64,000 nt of DNA from Raineyella sp034933565 (GTDB lineage Bacteria > Actinomycetota > Actinomycetes > Propionibacteriales > Propionibacteriaceae). The DNA is taken from assembly GCF_034933565.1 (NCBI RefSeq), contig NZ_JAYFNG010000009.1:1-64000 (forward strand), written 5' to 3'. Below are positions 25,410-33,698 of the stretch, piece by piece (position 1 is the first letter of the stretch; the number at the start of each line of letters is the position of its first letter). The position numbers were made by a program, and so were the translations under genes. The notes beneath the pieces are model-generated. The model was not told the DNA's origin and searched no databases. It was given only the letters and a program-made list of their open reading frames with translations.

Positions 25410-26099
25410 TCAGTCGTCGAGCTGCAGCCGGTAGCCCATGCCCGCCTCGGTCAGCAGATACCGGGGCGCGCCCGGGTCGGGCTCGAGCTTCTTGCGCAGC
25501 TGGGACATGTACAGCCGCAGGTATCCGGTGTCGGTGACGTGATCGGTGCCCCAGATGTGGGCGAGCATCGTCTGGCGGGTGACCAGCTTGCCCGGGTTGC
25601 GGATGAGGAGCTCGAGCACCTGCCACTCGGTGGGGGTGAGCCGGACCGTTCGTTGCTCACCGGCCGTCGTACGGGTGACGACCCGGGCGGCGAGATCGAC
25701 GGTGACGTCGCCGAAGGTGGCGACCGGCAGCGCGTTGTCGTGGGGCAGGCGTCGGGTGAGGGCGCGGATGCGGGCCAGCAACTCGTCGATCGAGAACGGC
25801 TTGGTGACGTAGTCGTCGGCGCCGACGTCGAGTGCCTCCACCTTGTCCGCCGCCCCGGTGCGCCCCGAGATGACCAGGATCGGCGCCTCGGACCAGCCGC
25901 GGACGGCGCGGATGACCTCGACGCCGTCGAGCTCCGGCATGCCGAGGTCGAGCAGGATGATGTCGGGACGCTGATCGATCGCGGCCTCGATGGCCTGCGC
26001 GCCGTTGGCAGCGGTGATGATCCGGTAGCCCTTGACCTTCAGGGTGATCCGCAGGGCCCGCAGGAGCTGGGTGTCGTCGTCGGCGATCAGGATCTTCAT
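25410..26099 (-). CDS. kdpE: KdpE response regulator
   Basis: A 229-residue OmpR-type regulator, last gene of the kdp operon. The receiver domain has the acidic pair DDD near the N-terminus, phospho-acceptor D51 in IILLDLGMP and K in VTKPFS. The C-terminal winged helix has LTPTEWQVLELLIRNPGKLVTR. It starts one base after the kdpD stop, so the pair is coupled. It is expected to activate kdpFABC transcription when KdpD signals potassium limitation or low turgor. Confidence 0.95.
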   Translation of the reverse strand: MKILIADDDTQLLRALRITLKVKGYRIITAANGAQAIEAAIDQRPDIILLDLGMPELDGVEVIRAVRGWSEAPILVISGRTGAADKVEALDVGADDYVTKPFSIDELLARIRALTRRLPHDNALPVATFGDVTVDLAARVVTRTTAGEQRTVRLTPTEWQVLELLIRNPGKLVTRQTMLAHIWGTDHVTDTGYLRLYMSQLRKKLEPDPGAPRYLLTEAGMGYRLQLDD

Positions 26100-26100
26100 G

Positions 26101-28659
26101 TCAGGAGTCTTCACCTTCGTCCGACCCGCCGCGACCCGCGTACGACCTGTCACGCCCCTCGCACGACCCGGCGCGGTCGACCGACAACGCGGTCGGCAGC
26201 GACACCACCATCGTCAGCCCGCCCCCGGGGGTGTCCTCCGGTGACAGGGTGCCGCCCATCCCTTCCACGAAGCCCTTCGACAGGGCCAGGCCCAGCCCCA
26301 GGCCGGTGGTGTTGTCGGTGTCACCGAGGCGCTGGAACGGGACGAACATCTCGTGGCGTCGATCCGTCGGGATGCCGGGGCCGTGGTCGATGACACGGAT
26401 CTCGACCACAGCGGCGAACGAGCTCACCGACACCCGGACCCGGCGGTGGGCGGGAGAATGACGCACCGCGTTGACCAGCAGGTTCACCAGCGCCCGCTGC
26501 AGCAGGACCGGATCGGCCAGCACCGCGGGGACGTCCACCGCCAGATCGATCTCGACCTGGTCGGGCCCGAGATCGAGTTCATCGAGCGCCGGGGCGATCA
26601 CATCGGCAGGGTCGACGGGCGCCGCAGTGATGGCCAGCACGCCGGCCTGCAGGCGACTGACGTCGAGCAGGTCGGTCACCAGGGAGGCCAGTGTGGCGAG
26701 GCTCTCGTCGGCGGTGGACAGCAGCTCCTCACGGTCCTGCTCGGTGAGGGCGGCGCCGGCCGCCCGGAGCCCGCCGACGGCGGCCGTGGCCGCGGCCAGC
26801 GGGCGACGCAGGTCGTGGCTCACCGCGGACAGCAGGGCGCTGCGCACCCGGTCGGTGGTGGTCAGCGGCTCGACCTCGCTGGCGACCTCCTCGAGATCGC
26901 TGTGCTCGAGGACGGCCTCCAGCTGGGCGACGATCACCGCCAGGAGCCGGCGTTCGGAGGCCTTGAGGTCCGAGCCGTACAGCTCCAGCTGGGCCCGGTC
27001 CCCGACCGGGACCGAGGTGGGCCGCTCCTCCGGCGGCGCCTCGCCGCAGTCGGCGAGGACGCTGCCGGCGGACACCACCCGGACGGCCGGCAGGCCGAAC
27101 GCTTCCCGGGTCCGCTCGGCCAGCGCCTGGACGGCACCCTGGCCGCGCAGGACGCTGCCGGCGACGGTCTGCAACAGGTCGGACTCGGCCGCGGCCCGGC
27201 GGGCCGTACGAGTCTGGCGGGCCGCCCGGTCGACGACGACGCTGACCAGCACGGCGATGACGACGTAGAGGCCGATCGCGACGATGTGCAGCGGCTTGCT
27301 GATGGTGATGGTGTTGTACGGCTGGAGGAAGAAGTAGTCAATGGTCACCCCGGACAGGACGGCCGCGAACAGGGCCGGCTGGATCCCGCCGATCAGTGAG
27401 ACGACCACGACGAGCAGCTGGAATCCCAACACGTCGACGGTGATCGAGTCGTCGTTGCGTCCGGTGACGAGGAACCAGCTGAGCAGGGGCCCGGCCAGCA
27501 GGGTGAGCAGGAACCCGGCCAGGCGTCGGCGCAGCGACAGCGCGCCACCCCACCGCGGGAGGGTGAACCGTTCCCCGGCAGCGAGATGGTTGACGATGTG
27601 GACGTCGATGTCGCCGGATTCCCGGATGACGGTGGCGCCGATCCCCTGCCCGGTCAACAGCGCCGACAACCGGCCGCGTCGGCTGACGCCGATCACCAGC
27701 TGGGTCGCGTTCACCGAGCGGGCGAAGTCGACCAGGGCGGTCGGGACGTCCTCGCCCACGACCTGGTGGAAGCTGCCACCCAACTGCTCGACCAACGCCC
27801 GCTGCGCGGCCAGCGCCCCCGGGCTCGCCGCCCGCAGCCCGTCCTGGCTGGTCACATGGACCGCCAGGAGCTCCCCGCCTCCTGAGCGGGCGGCGATGCG
27901 AGCGCCGCGGCGCAGCAGCGTCTCGCCCTCCGGGCCGCCGGTCAGGGTGACCACGACGCGCTCGCGGGCCTCCCACTTGCTGTTGATGCCGTGTTCGGCG
28001 CGGTACCGCCTGAGGGCCTGGTCGACGTCGTCGGCCAGCCACAGCAGCGCCAGCTCGCGCAGGGCCGTCAGGTTGCCGAGCCGGAAGTAGTTGGACAGGG
28101 CCGCGTCGACCCGCTCGGCAGGGTAGACGAGGCCCCCGGACAGCCGGTCGCGCAGGGCCTGCGGGGCGAGGTCCACCACCTCGACCTGGTCGGCCTCCCG
28201 CAGGACGGCGTCGGGGATGGTCTCCCGCTGGGGCACGCCGGTGATCTGCTGCACCACGTCGTTGAGCGATTCGATGTGCTGGATGTTGACCGTCGAGATC
28301 ACGTCGATCCCGGCCTCGAGGAGGTCGGTGACGTCCTGCCAGCGCTTCTCATGGGGGGAACCGGGCGCGTTGGTGTGGGCCAGTTCGTCGACCAGGGCGA
28401 CCCGGGGGGCACGGGCGAGGACCGCGGCGAGGTCCATCTCACTGAGCTGCACCCCCTTGTAGGTGATCGTCCGGCGGGGGACGACCTCCAGCCCGTCGGC
28501 CATCGCCAGGGTGGCCGCCCGGCCGTGCGTCTCGAGCACCCCGATCACGACGTCGCGGCCCTCCCCGAGCAGCCGGCGGCCCTCCTCGAGCATCGTGAAC
28601 GTCTTGCCGACGCCAGGGGCGGCGCCGAGCAGGACCCGGAGCCGCCCCCGTACCGTCAT
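26101..28659 (-). CDS. kdpD: KdpD sensor histidine kinase
   Basis: An 852-residue membrane sensor. The N-terminal KdpD domain has Walker A GAAPGVGKTFTML, followed by a Usp-like domain at about 230-360. Four membrane helices lie at about 385-490, followed by a GAF-like region, the dimerisation helix with H615 in VSHDLRRPLA, and an HATPase domain with NLLVNAVRHSP and GLGLGLAL. Length and order match the family (about 840-900). It lies between kdpC and kdpE on one strand. Confidence 0.95.
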   Translation of the reverse strand: MTVRGRLRVLLGAAPGVGKTFTMLEEGRRLLGEGRDVVIGVLETHGRAATLAMADGLEVVPRRTITYKGVQLSEMDLAAVLARAPRVALVDELAHTNAPGSPHEKRWQDVTDLLEAGIDVISTVNIQHIESLNDVVQQITGVPQRETIPDAVLREADQVEVVDLAPQALRDRLSGGLVYPAERVDAALSNYFRLGNLTALRELALLWLADDVDQALRRYRAEHGINSKWEARERVVVTLTGGPEGETLLRRGARIAARSGGGELLAVHVTSQDGLRAASPGALAAQRALVEQLGGSFHQVVGEDVPTALVDFARSVNATQLVIGVSRRGRLSALLTGQGIGATVIRESGDIDVHIVNHLAAGERFTLPRWGGALSLRRRLAGFLLTLLAGPLLSWFLVTGRNDDSITVDVLGFQLLVVVVSLIGGIQPALFAAVLSGVTIDYFFLQPYNTITISKPLHIVAIGLYVVIAVLVSVVVDRAARQTRTARRAAAESDLLQTVAGSVLRGQGAVQALAERTREAFGLPAVRVVSAGSVLADCGEAPPEERPTSVPVGDRAQLELYGSDLKASERRLLAVIVAQLEAVLEHSDLEEVASEVEPLTTTDRVRSALLSAVSHDLRRPLAAATAAVGGLRAAGAALTEQDREELLSTADESLATLASLVTDLLDVSRLQAGVLAITAAPVDPADVIAPALDELDLGPDQVEIDLAVDVPAVLADPVLLQRALVNLLVNAVRHSPAHRRVRVSVSSFAAVVEIRVIDHGPGIPTDRRHEMFVPFQRLGDTDNTTGLGLGLALSKGFVEGMGGTLSPEDTPGGGLTMVVSLPTALSVDRAGSCEGRDRSYAGRGGSDEGEDS

Positions 28660-28662
28660 GGG

Positions 28663-29277
28663 TCAGCCCTCCGGTCCGTCGAGACCCAGGTTGAGCTCGA
28701 CCACGTTCACGCGCGGCTCGCCGATGAAGCCGAGGGCCCGGGGGCGGGTGGCGCGCCGGACCAGATCGGCGACGGTGGCGGCCGGCAGGCCCCGGGCGGC
28801 CGCGACCCGATCGACCTGGATGGCGGCGTACGCCGGGCTGATGTCGGGGTCCAGCCCGGACGCCGAGGCGGTGAGCGCGTCAGCCGGGACGAGACCGGGG
28901 TCCACCCGGTCGAACACGGCGATCCGGGCGCGGCGATCGCGGACGGCGCTGACCAGCGTGTCGTTCTCCGGGCCGAGATTGGAGCCCGCCGACGCGGCCG
29001 CATCGTAGCCCTCCCCCGCCGCGGACGGGCGGGACTGGAAGTACTGCGGCAGCGGATCGCCGCGCCCGTCGACGAAGGACTGTCCGATCAGCGCCGAGCC
29101 GACCGTACGGCCCTGCGCATCACTCACCAACGACCCGTGGGCCTGGTGGGGAAGGGCGATCTGGCCGATGCCGGTCACCAGGAGCGTGTACCCGACGCCC
29201 AGGACGACGGTGAGCACGAGCATCGAGCGCACCGCGACCCACAGGGTCCGGCCGATGCGACGACTTGAGTTCTTCAC
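28663..29277 (-). CDS. kdpC: KdpC, K+-transporting ATPase subunit C
   Basis: A 204-residue single-span membrane protein that joins KdpA and KdpB in the Kdp complex. One N-terminal helix (about 10-35) is followed by an outer domain with GSALIGQSF, YFQSRPSA and the C-terminal RVNVVELNLGLD. The GTG start has AAGGAG upstream. It lies 16 bp after kdpB and 3 bp before kdpD. Confidence 0.95.
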   Translation of the reverse strand: MKNSSRRIGRTLWVAVRSMLVLTVVLGVGYTLLVTGIGQIALPHQAHGSLVSDAQGRTVGSALIGQSFVDGRGDPLPQYFQSRPSAAGEGYDAAASAGSNLGPENDTLVSAVRDRRARIAVFDRVDPGLVPADALTASASGLDPDISPAYAAIQVDRVAAARGLPAATVADLVRRATRPRALGFIGEPRVNVVELNLGLDGPEG

Positions 29278-29293
29278 GATTCGGCTCCTTGCT

Positions 29294-31453
29294 TCAGAAT
29301 CCGGGGATGAGGCGGACGGCCTGGTCGATCAGCCAGATCCCGACGAACGGTGCCAGGATCCCACCGATGCCGTAGATCAGCAGATTGCGGCCGAGGGTCC
29401 GGGCGGCGCTCGTCGCCCGGTAGCGCACGCCCCGCAGGGCGAGCGGGATCAGGATGACGATGATGACGGCGTTGAAGATGATGGCCGACAGCACCGCCGA
29501 GGCCGGCGAGTGCAGACCCATGATGTTGAGCACCGCCAGCCCGGGGAACACGCCCAGGAAGATCGCCGGGATGATCGCGAAGTACTTGGCGACGTCGTTG
29601 GCGATCGAGAACGTCGTCAGGGCGCCCCGGGTGATCAGCAGCTGCTTGCCGATCCGGACGATGTCGATCAGCTTCGTCGGGTCGGAGTCGAGGTCGACCA
29701 TGTTGCCGGCCTCCTTGGCCGCCGACGTACCGGAGTTCATCGCCACCCCGACGTCCGCCTGGGCCAGGGCGGGGGCGTCGTTCGTGCCGTCGCCGGTCAT
29801 CGCGACCAGCGCGCCACCCTCCTGTTCGCGGCGGATCAGGGCCAGCTTGTCCTCGGGGGTCGCCTCGGCGAGGAAGTCGTCGACGCCCGCCTCCGCGGCG
29901 ATGGCGGCTGCCGTGAGGGGGTTGTCGCCGGTGATCATCACCGTACGGATCCCCATCGCCCGCAGCTCGCTGAACCGCTGCGCCAGCCCGTCCTTCACCA
30001 CGTCCTTGAGGTGGACCAGGCCGAGGATGCTGCCCTGACCGTCCGGCCCTTTGCCGGCGACCACCAGCGGGGTGCCGCCGGACCGGGAGATGTGCTCGAT
30101 GTGCTCGTCGAGCTCGGCGAACAGGCTGCTCGGCTGCGGGTGAGGAGTGCCGTCCAGCCAAGCCTTGACGGCGGAGCCGGCGCCCTTGCGGATCTGCGTC
30201 CCGTCCGGCAGGTCGAGACCCGACATCCGTGTCTGGGCGGTGAAGGCGACGATCTCGCCCTCGACAGCGGTGCCGACGTCGACCCCGTCGTGGGCGGCGA
30301 GTTCGACGATCGAGACCCCCTCGGGTGTCGGGTCGGCGAGGGAGGACAGCGCGGCGGCGCGGATCAGGTGCTCCTCGCGCACCGCGTGGAGCGGCACGAA
30401 GGCGCAGGCCCGGCGGTTGCCGTAGGTGATCGTGCCGGTCTTGTCCAGCAGCAGGGTCGTCACGTCCCCGGCGGCCTCCACCGCCCGTCCCGACATGGCC
30501 AGGACATTGTGCTGCACGAGGCGGTCCATGCCCGCGATGCCGATGGCGGACAGCAGCGCGCCGATGGTGGTCGGGATCAGGCAGACCAGCAGCGCGATCA
30601 GGACCGGGATGCCGACCGGCGCGGCGACCGACGAGGCGATCGGGTCGAGGGTGAGGGTGACGAGGACGAAGACGATGGACAGCGCCGCGAGCAGGATGCT
30701 GAGGGCGATCTCGTTGGGTGTCTTCTGCCGGCTCGCGCCCTCCACCAGGGCGATCATCCGGTCCACGAACGTCTCCCCCGGGTTCGAGGTGATCCGTACG
30801 ACGATGCGGTCGGACAGGACCGTCGTGCCGCCGGTGACGGCGGAGCGGTCCCCGCCGGCCTCGCGGACCACCGGGGCGGACTCACCGGTGATCGCGGACT
30901 CATCGATCGACGCGATCCCCCAGATGATGTCCCCGTCGCCGGGGATGACCTGGCCCGCGGTGACGACCACCACGTCGTCGAGCCGCAGCTGTGCGGACGG
31001 GACCGGGGCGTGGAACGTGTGGTGGGCCCCCGGGTCCTCGGCCGGGCGGTAGTCGTCGACGAGGTAGGCCTCCGTACTGGTCCGGGTGGCGCGCAGCGCC
31101 TCGGCCTGCGCCTTGCCCCTGCCCTCGGCGACCGACTCGGCGACGTTCGCGAACAGGACGGTCAGCCACAGCCAGACCGCGATGGACCAGGTGAACAGCG
31201 GGCTGACCGCCGAGCCGGCGGCCACGAACCCCTTCATGGTGACCTGGCCGACCGCCAGGACCGTGGTGAGGGCCGCGCCGACCCAGACGAGGAAGATCAC
31301 CGGGTTGCGCCACTGCTCACGCGGGTCGAGCTTGGTCAGGGCCCCCGGGAGGGCCGCCCACAGCTGGGGCCAGCCGAACGTCCGGCGGCCGGCGGCCGCC
31401 GTCCCGGACGTGGTCGGGGATGTCGTGGTCGATGATGACGTGGTGATGGTCAT
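29294..31453 (-). CDS. kdpB: KdpB, P-type ATPase subunit
   Basis: A 719-residue catalytic subunit of the high-affinity potassium pump. The phosphorylated residue is D337 in LLLDKTGT. TGES (residues 189-192) contains the serine known in E. coli to be phosphorylated for shut-off at high potassium. GDGTNDAPAL completes the hydrolysis site. It follows kdpA by 3 bp. Confidence 0.96.
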   Translation of the reverse strand: MTITTSSSTTTSPTTSGTAAAGRRTFGWPQLWAALPGALTKLDPREQWRNPVIFLVWVGAALTTVLAVGQVTMKGFVAAGSAVSPLFTWSIAVWLWLTVLFANVAESVAEGRGKAQAEALRATRTSTEAYLVDDYRPAEDPGAHHTFHAPVPSAQLRLDDVVVVTAGQVIPGDGDIIWGIASIDESAITGESAPVVREAGGDRSAVTGGTTVLSDRIVVRITSNPGETFVDRMIALVEGASRQKTPNEIALSILLAALSIVFVLVTLTLDPIASSVAAPVGIPVLIALLVCLIPTTIGALLSAIGIAGMDRLVQHNVLAMSGRAVEAAGDVTTLLLDKTGTITYGNRRACAFVPLHAVREEHLIRAAALSSLADPTPEGVSIVELAAHDGVDVGTAVEGEIVAFTAQTRMSGLDLPDGTQIRKGAGSAVKAWLDGTPHPQPSSLFAELDEHIEHISRSGGTPLVVAGKGPDGQGSILGLVHLKDVVKDGLAQRFSELRAMGIRTVMITGDNPLTAAAIAAEAGVDDFLAEATPEDKLALIRREQEGGALVAMTGDGTNDAPALAQADVGVAMNSGTSAAKEAGNMVDLDSDPTKLIDIVRIGKQLLITRGALTTFSIANDVAKYFAIIPAIFLGVFPGLAVLNIMGLHSPASAVLSAIIFNAVIIVILIPLALRGVRYRATSAARTLGRNLLIYGIGGILAPFVGIWLIDQAVRLIPGF

Positions 31454-31456
31454 GGC

Positions 31457-33130
31457 TCACCTCAGCCCTTCCGCCAGGGGACCCAGCGCGAGAACGGGAA
31501 AGTAGGTCAGGGCGGTCACGATCAGCGTGACGCCCGACAGCAGGCCGACGAACTGCGGCCGGTGGGTGGGCAGGGTGCCGCTGGTGACGGGGACCCGGCC
31601 CTGCTGGGCCAGTGACCCGGCCAGAGCCAGCACGAGCACGATCGGCACGAAGCGTCCCAGCAGCATCGCCGTGGCCAGCGCGGAGTCCAGCCAGGGGGTG
31701 TCCGCGGTCAGCCCGGCGAAGGCCGAACCGTTGTTGTTGGCCGCGGAGGTGAACGCGTACAGCACCTCCGAGAGGCCGTGCGGTCCAGGGTTGGCGATCG
31801 AGGTCGAGGTCACGCTGTCGCGGATCGCCGGGACGGCGAAGCTGACCGCGGTCCCCAGCAGCACCAGGGCAGGGGTCACCAGGATGTAGAGGCTGGCGAG
31901 TTTCATCTCCCGCGGGCCGATCTTCTTGCCCAGGTACTCCGGTGTCCGGCCGACCAGCAGGCCGGCGATGAACACGGCGATGACGGCCAGCACCAGCATC
32001 CCGTACAGCCCGGAGCCCACCCCGCCGGGGGCGACCTCCCCCAGCATCATGTTCAGCATCGGCAGCATCCCACCCAGCGCCGTGAACGAATCGTGCATCG
32101 CGTCGACCGCGCCGGTCGAGGTGGTCGTGCTGGTAGTGGCGAACAACGTCGTCCACGGGATGCCGAACCGGACCTCTTTACCCTCCAGGGCCGCGCCGGC
32201 CAGCAGCGGCGCCGTCCCCCGGCCGGCCAGCTCGAGCCTGGTCAGGATCGCGTACGACGCGACGAACAGGGTGCTCATCGTCGCCAGGATCGCCAGCCCC
32301 TGGCGACGGTCCCCCACCATCGTCCCGAACGTACGCGTCAGCGAGACCGGGATGAGCAGCATCAGCACGATCTGGAGCAGGTTCGTCCAGCCGCTGGGAT
32401 TCTCGAACGGGTGGGCCGAGTTGGCGTTGTAGAAGCCACCCCCGTTGGTGCCGAGAACCTTGATCACCTCCTGGGAGGCGACCGGCCCGCCCGGGATCGT
32501 CTGCTGGGCGCCGGCCACGGTGGTGATCTGACGGAATCCGTCGAAGTTCTGCACCACTCCCCCGGCCAGCAGCACGACGGCGCCCACCAGGGCGATCGGC
32601 AGCAGGATCCGCAGGCAGCCGCGGACCAGATCGACCCACAAGTTGCCGATCGTCGACCTCTCCCGCGCCGCGAAGCCGCGGACGAGGGCGACCGCCACGC
32701 CCATCCCGACGGCGGCGGAGACGAAGTTCTGCACGGCGAGCCCGGCCAGCTGGACCGTGTAGCCGAGGGTCGTCTCCGGCGCGTACGACTGCCAGTTGGT
32801 GTTCGTCACGAAGGACACCGCCGTGTTCATCGACAGCAGTGGGTCGGGGGCCGGCAGGCCCAACGCGTACGGCAGCCACGGCTGCACCCGCTGCAGCAGA
32901 TAGACCATCAGCGTCCCGACCAAGGAGAACGCCAGCACGCCGCGCAGGTAGGCCCGCCAGGTCTGTTCGGAGCGCGGATCGACACCGATGAACCGGTACA
33001 GGGCCCGCTCGACGCCCAGATCACGCGGTGAGCTGTAGACCCGGGCCATGTGGTCGCCCAGCGGCCGGTAGGCGACCGCGAGCACGATGACGACGGCGAG
33101 CAGCGCGCCGACAGCGATCGGCCACCCCAT
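31457..33130 (-). CDS. kdpA: KdpA, potassium-binding and channel subunit
   Basis: A 557-residue membrane protein with ten expected helices, homologous to four-fold potassium channels. Selectivity-loop segments are visible: SFVTNTNWQSY, GTNGGGFYNANSAHPFENP and AANNNGSAFAGL. The ATG at 33130 is chosen over the GTG at 33139 because it overlaps the kdpF stop by one base (TGATG) and GGAG lies 8 nt upstream. Confidence 0.95.
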   Translation of the reverse strand: MGWPIAVGALLAVVIVLAVAYRPLGDHMARVYSSPRDLGVERALYRFIGVDPRSEQTWRAYLRGVLAFSLVGTLMVYLLQRVQPWLPYALGLPAPDPLLSMNTAVSFVTNTNWQSYAPETTLGYTVQLAGLAVQNFVSAAVGMGVAVALVRGFAARERSTIGNLWVDLVRGCLRILLPIALVGAVVLLAGGVVQNFDGFRQITTVAGAQQTIPGGPVASQEVIKVLGTNGGGFYNANSAHPFENPSGWTNLLQIVLMLLIPVSLTRTFGTMVGDRRQGLAILATMSTLFVASYAILTRLELAGRGTAPLLAGAALEGKEVRFGIPWTTLFATTSTTTSTGAVDAMHDSFTALGGMLPMLNMMLGEVAPGGVGSGLYGMLVLAVIAVFIAGLLVGRTPEYLGKKIGPREMKLASLYILVTPALVLLGTAVSFAVPAIRDSVTSTSIANPGPHGLSEVLYAFTSAANNNGSAFAGLTADTPWLDSALATAMLLGRFVPIVLVLALAGSLAQQGRVPVTSGTLPTHRPQFVGLLSGVTLIVTALTYFPVLALGPLAEGLR

Positions 33131-33219
33131 CAGAACCACTCCGGTCGGGCGAGAGCGATGGTGAGATAGACGATCGCCAGGACACCGAGGACGACAGCGA
33201 CGACATCGAGAACGATCAC
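33130..33219 (-). CDS. kdpF: KdpF, small stabilising subunit
   Basis: A 29-residue hydrophobic peptide beginning VIVLDVVAVVLGVL and ending in LARPEWF, the hallmark of KdpF. It stabilises the KdpABC complex in the membrane. The GTG start overlaps the stop of an upstream small ORF (GTGA), and its own stop overlaps kdpA. GGAGAAGC lies just upstream. Confidence 0.9.
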   Translation of the reverse strand: MIVLDVVAVVLGVLAIVYLTIALARPEWF

Positions 33220-33299
33220 AGCTTCTCCACCACCGATCCGATCAGACCCACCAACGCGAACAGCGCTGACAGGCCCAGCACGCACACCAGGTCGAGCAT
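33216..33299 (-). CDS. 27-residue membrane peptide leading the kdp operon
   Basis: An ATG with a strong AAGGAG 7 nt upstream opens a 27-codon frame encoding one hydrophobic helix (LVCVLGLSALFALVGLIGS) and a charged VVEKL end. Its TGA overlaps the GTG of kdpF by GTGA. It is too short for automatic gene callers. Translational coupling and the membrane helix suggest a second KdpF-like accessory peptide or a leader that controls kdpF translation. No homologue is claimed. Confidence 0.7.
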   Translation of the reverse strand: MLDLVCVLGLSALFALVGLIGSVVEKL

Positions 33300-33339
33300 G
33301 AGTTGACTCCTTCGAGGGACACGATCCCCACGGGGACGG

Positions 33340-33384
33340 GCGCCCGGTGCGGGCGCAGTCCCAGTTCAGTGCCCGCACCGGCGC
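33340..33384. promoter_or_regulatory. Stable hairpin in the kdp leader
   Basis: CGGTGCGGGC (33345-33354) pairs with GCCCGCACCG (33371-33380). A further GCGC/GCGC pair extends the stem across one bulge. It lies about 41 bp upstream of the first small ORF of the kdp operon. No U-tract follows on the minus strand, so it is more likely a leader structure or weak attenuator than a full terminator. Confidence 0.45.
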
Positions 33385-33503
33385 AGATCACCAGCCCCTA
33401 ACAGAACCCATACGGGAACGGGCCGGACGCTGACGGACCCGAGACAGGCCGGCCGTGACGAGCGGTCCGGCGCCACCACCGTGCCGCCTGACCGATCGAT
33501 CTG

Positions 33504-33532
33504 TTGGCGGCCCCCGGTGGCTGTGCTAGCGT
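33504..33532 (+). promoter_or_regulatory. Promoter of the PTS operon
   Basis: TTGGCG (33504-33509), a 17-bp spacer and TAGCGT (33527-33532) form a reasonable sigma-70 promoter. Transcription from about 33540 would include the downstream RAT and terminator. Confidence 0.5.
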
Positions 33533-33569
33533 GCGACCGTCGACAACCAAAAGTCGACGTTTGAGTTAG

Positions 33570-33594
33570 GGATTGTGACTTCCAAGGCAAGACC
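33570..33594 (+). promoter_or_regulatory. Ribonucleic antiterminator (RAT) of the LicT/BglG class
   Basis: The sequence beginning GGATTGTGAC and ending GGCAAGACC matches the RAT consensus of LicT/SacY/BglG targets at most positions, including both conserved flanks (GGATTGT and GGCAaaACC). It lies in the leader of a beta-glucoside-type PTS gene whose operon encodes a LicT/BglG protein. Binding would prevent formation of the overlapping terminator. Confidence 0.8.
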
Positions 33595-33650
33595 CCGGAC
33601 TCGGACATTTTCGCCACATGCGTTGATGTTTGGGGGCTTGGGGGCCTTTT
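33587..33650 (+). terminator. Conditional terminator overlapping the RAT
   Basis: The 3' part of the RAT (GGCAAGACCCC) can pair with GGGGGCTT and the following GCC at 33632-33646, and a TTTT tract (33647-33650) follows. The stem is imperfect with bulges. Position and mutual exclusivity with the RAT fit the standard antitermination switch. Confidence 0.5.
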
Positions 33651-33663
33651 GCATGCCCAGAAA

Positions 33664-33691
33664 CCTCGGATGCAACGCTTTGCGTCCGAGG
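33664..33691 (+). promoter_or_regulatory. Hairpin touching the ribosome-binding site of the PTS gene
   Basis: CCTCGGATGCAA (33664-33675) pairs with TTGCGTCCGAGG (33680-33691) through a CGCT loop, with one G-U pair. The 3' arm overlaps the AGGAGG (33689-33694) of the gene starting at 33699, so the structure could limit translation. It could also act as a second terminator. Confidence 0.45.
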
Positions 33692-33698
33692 AGGATAC

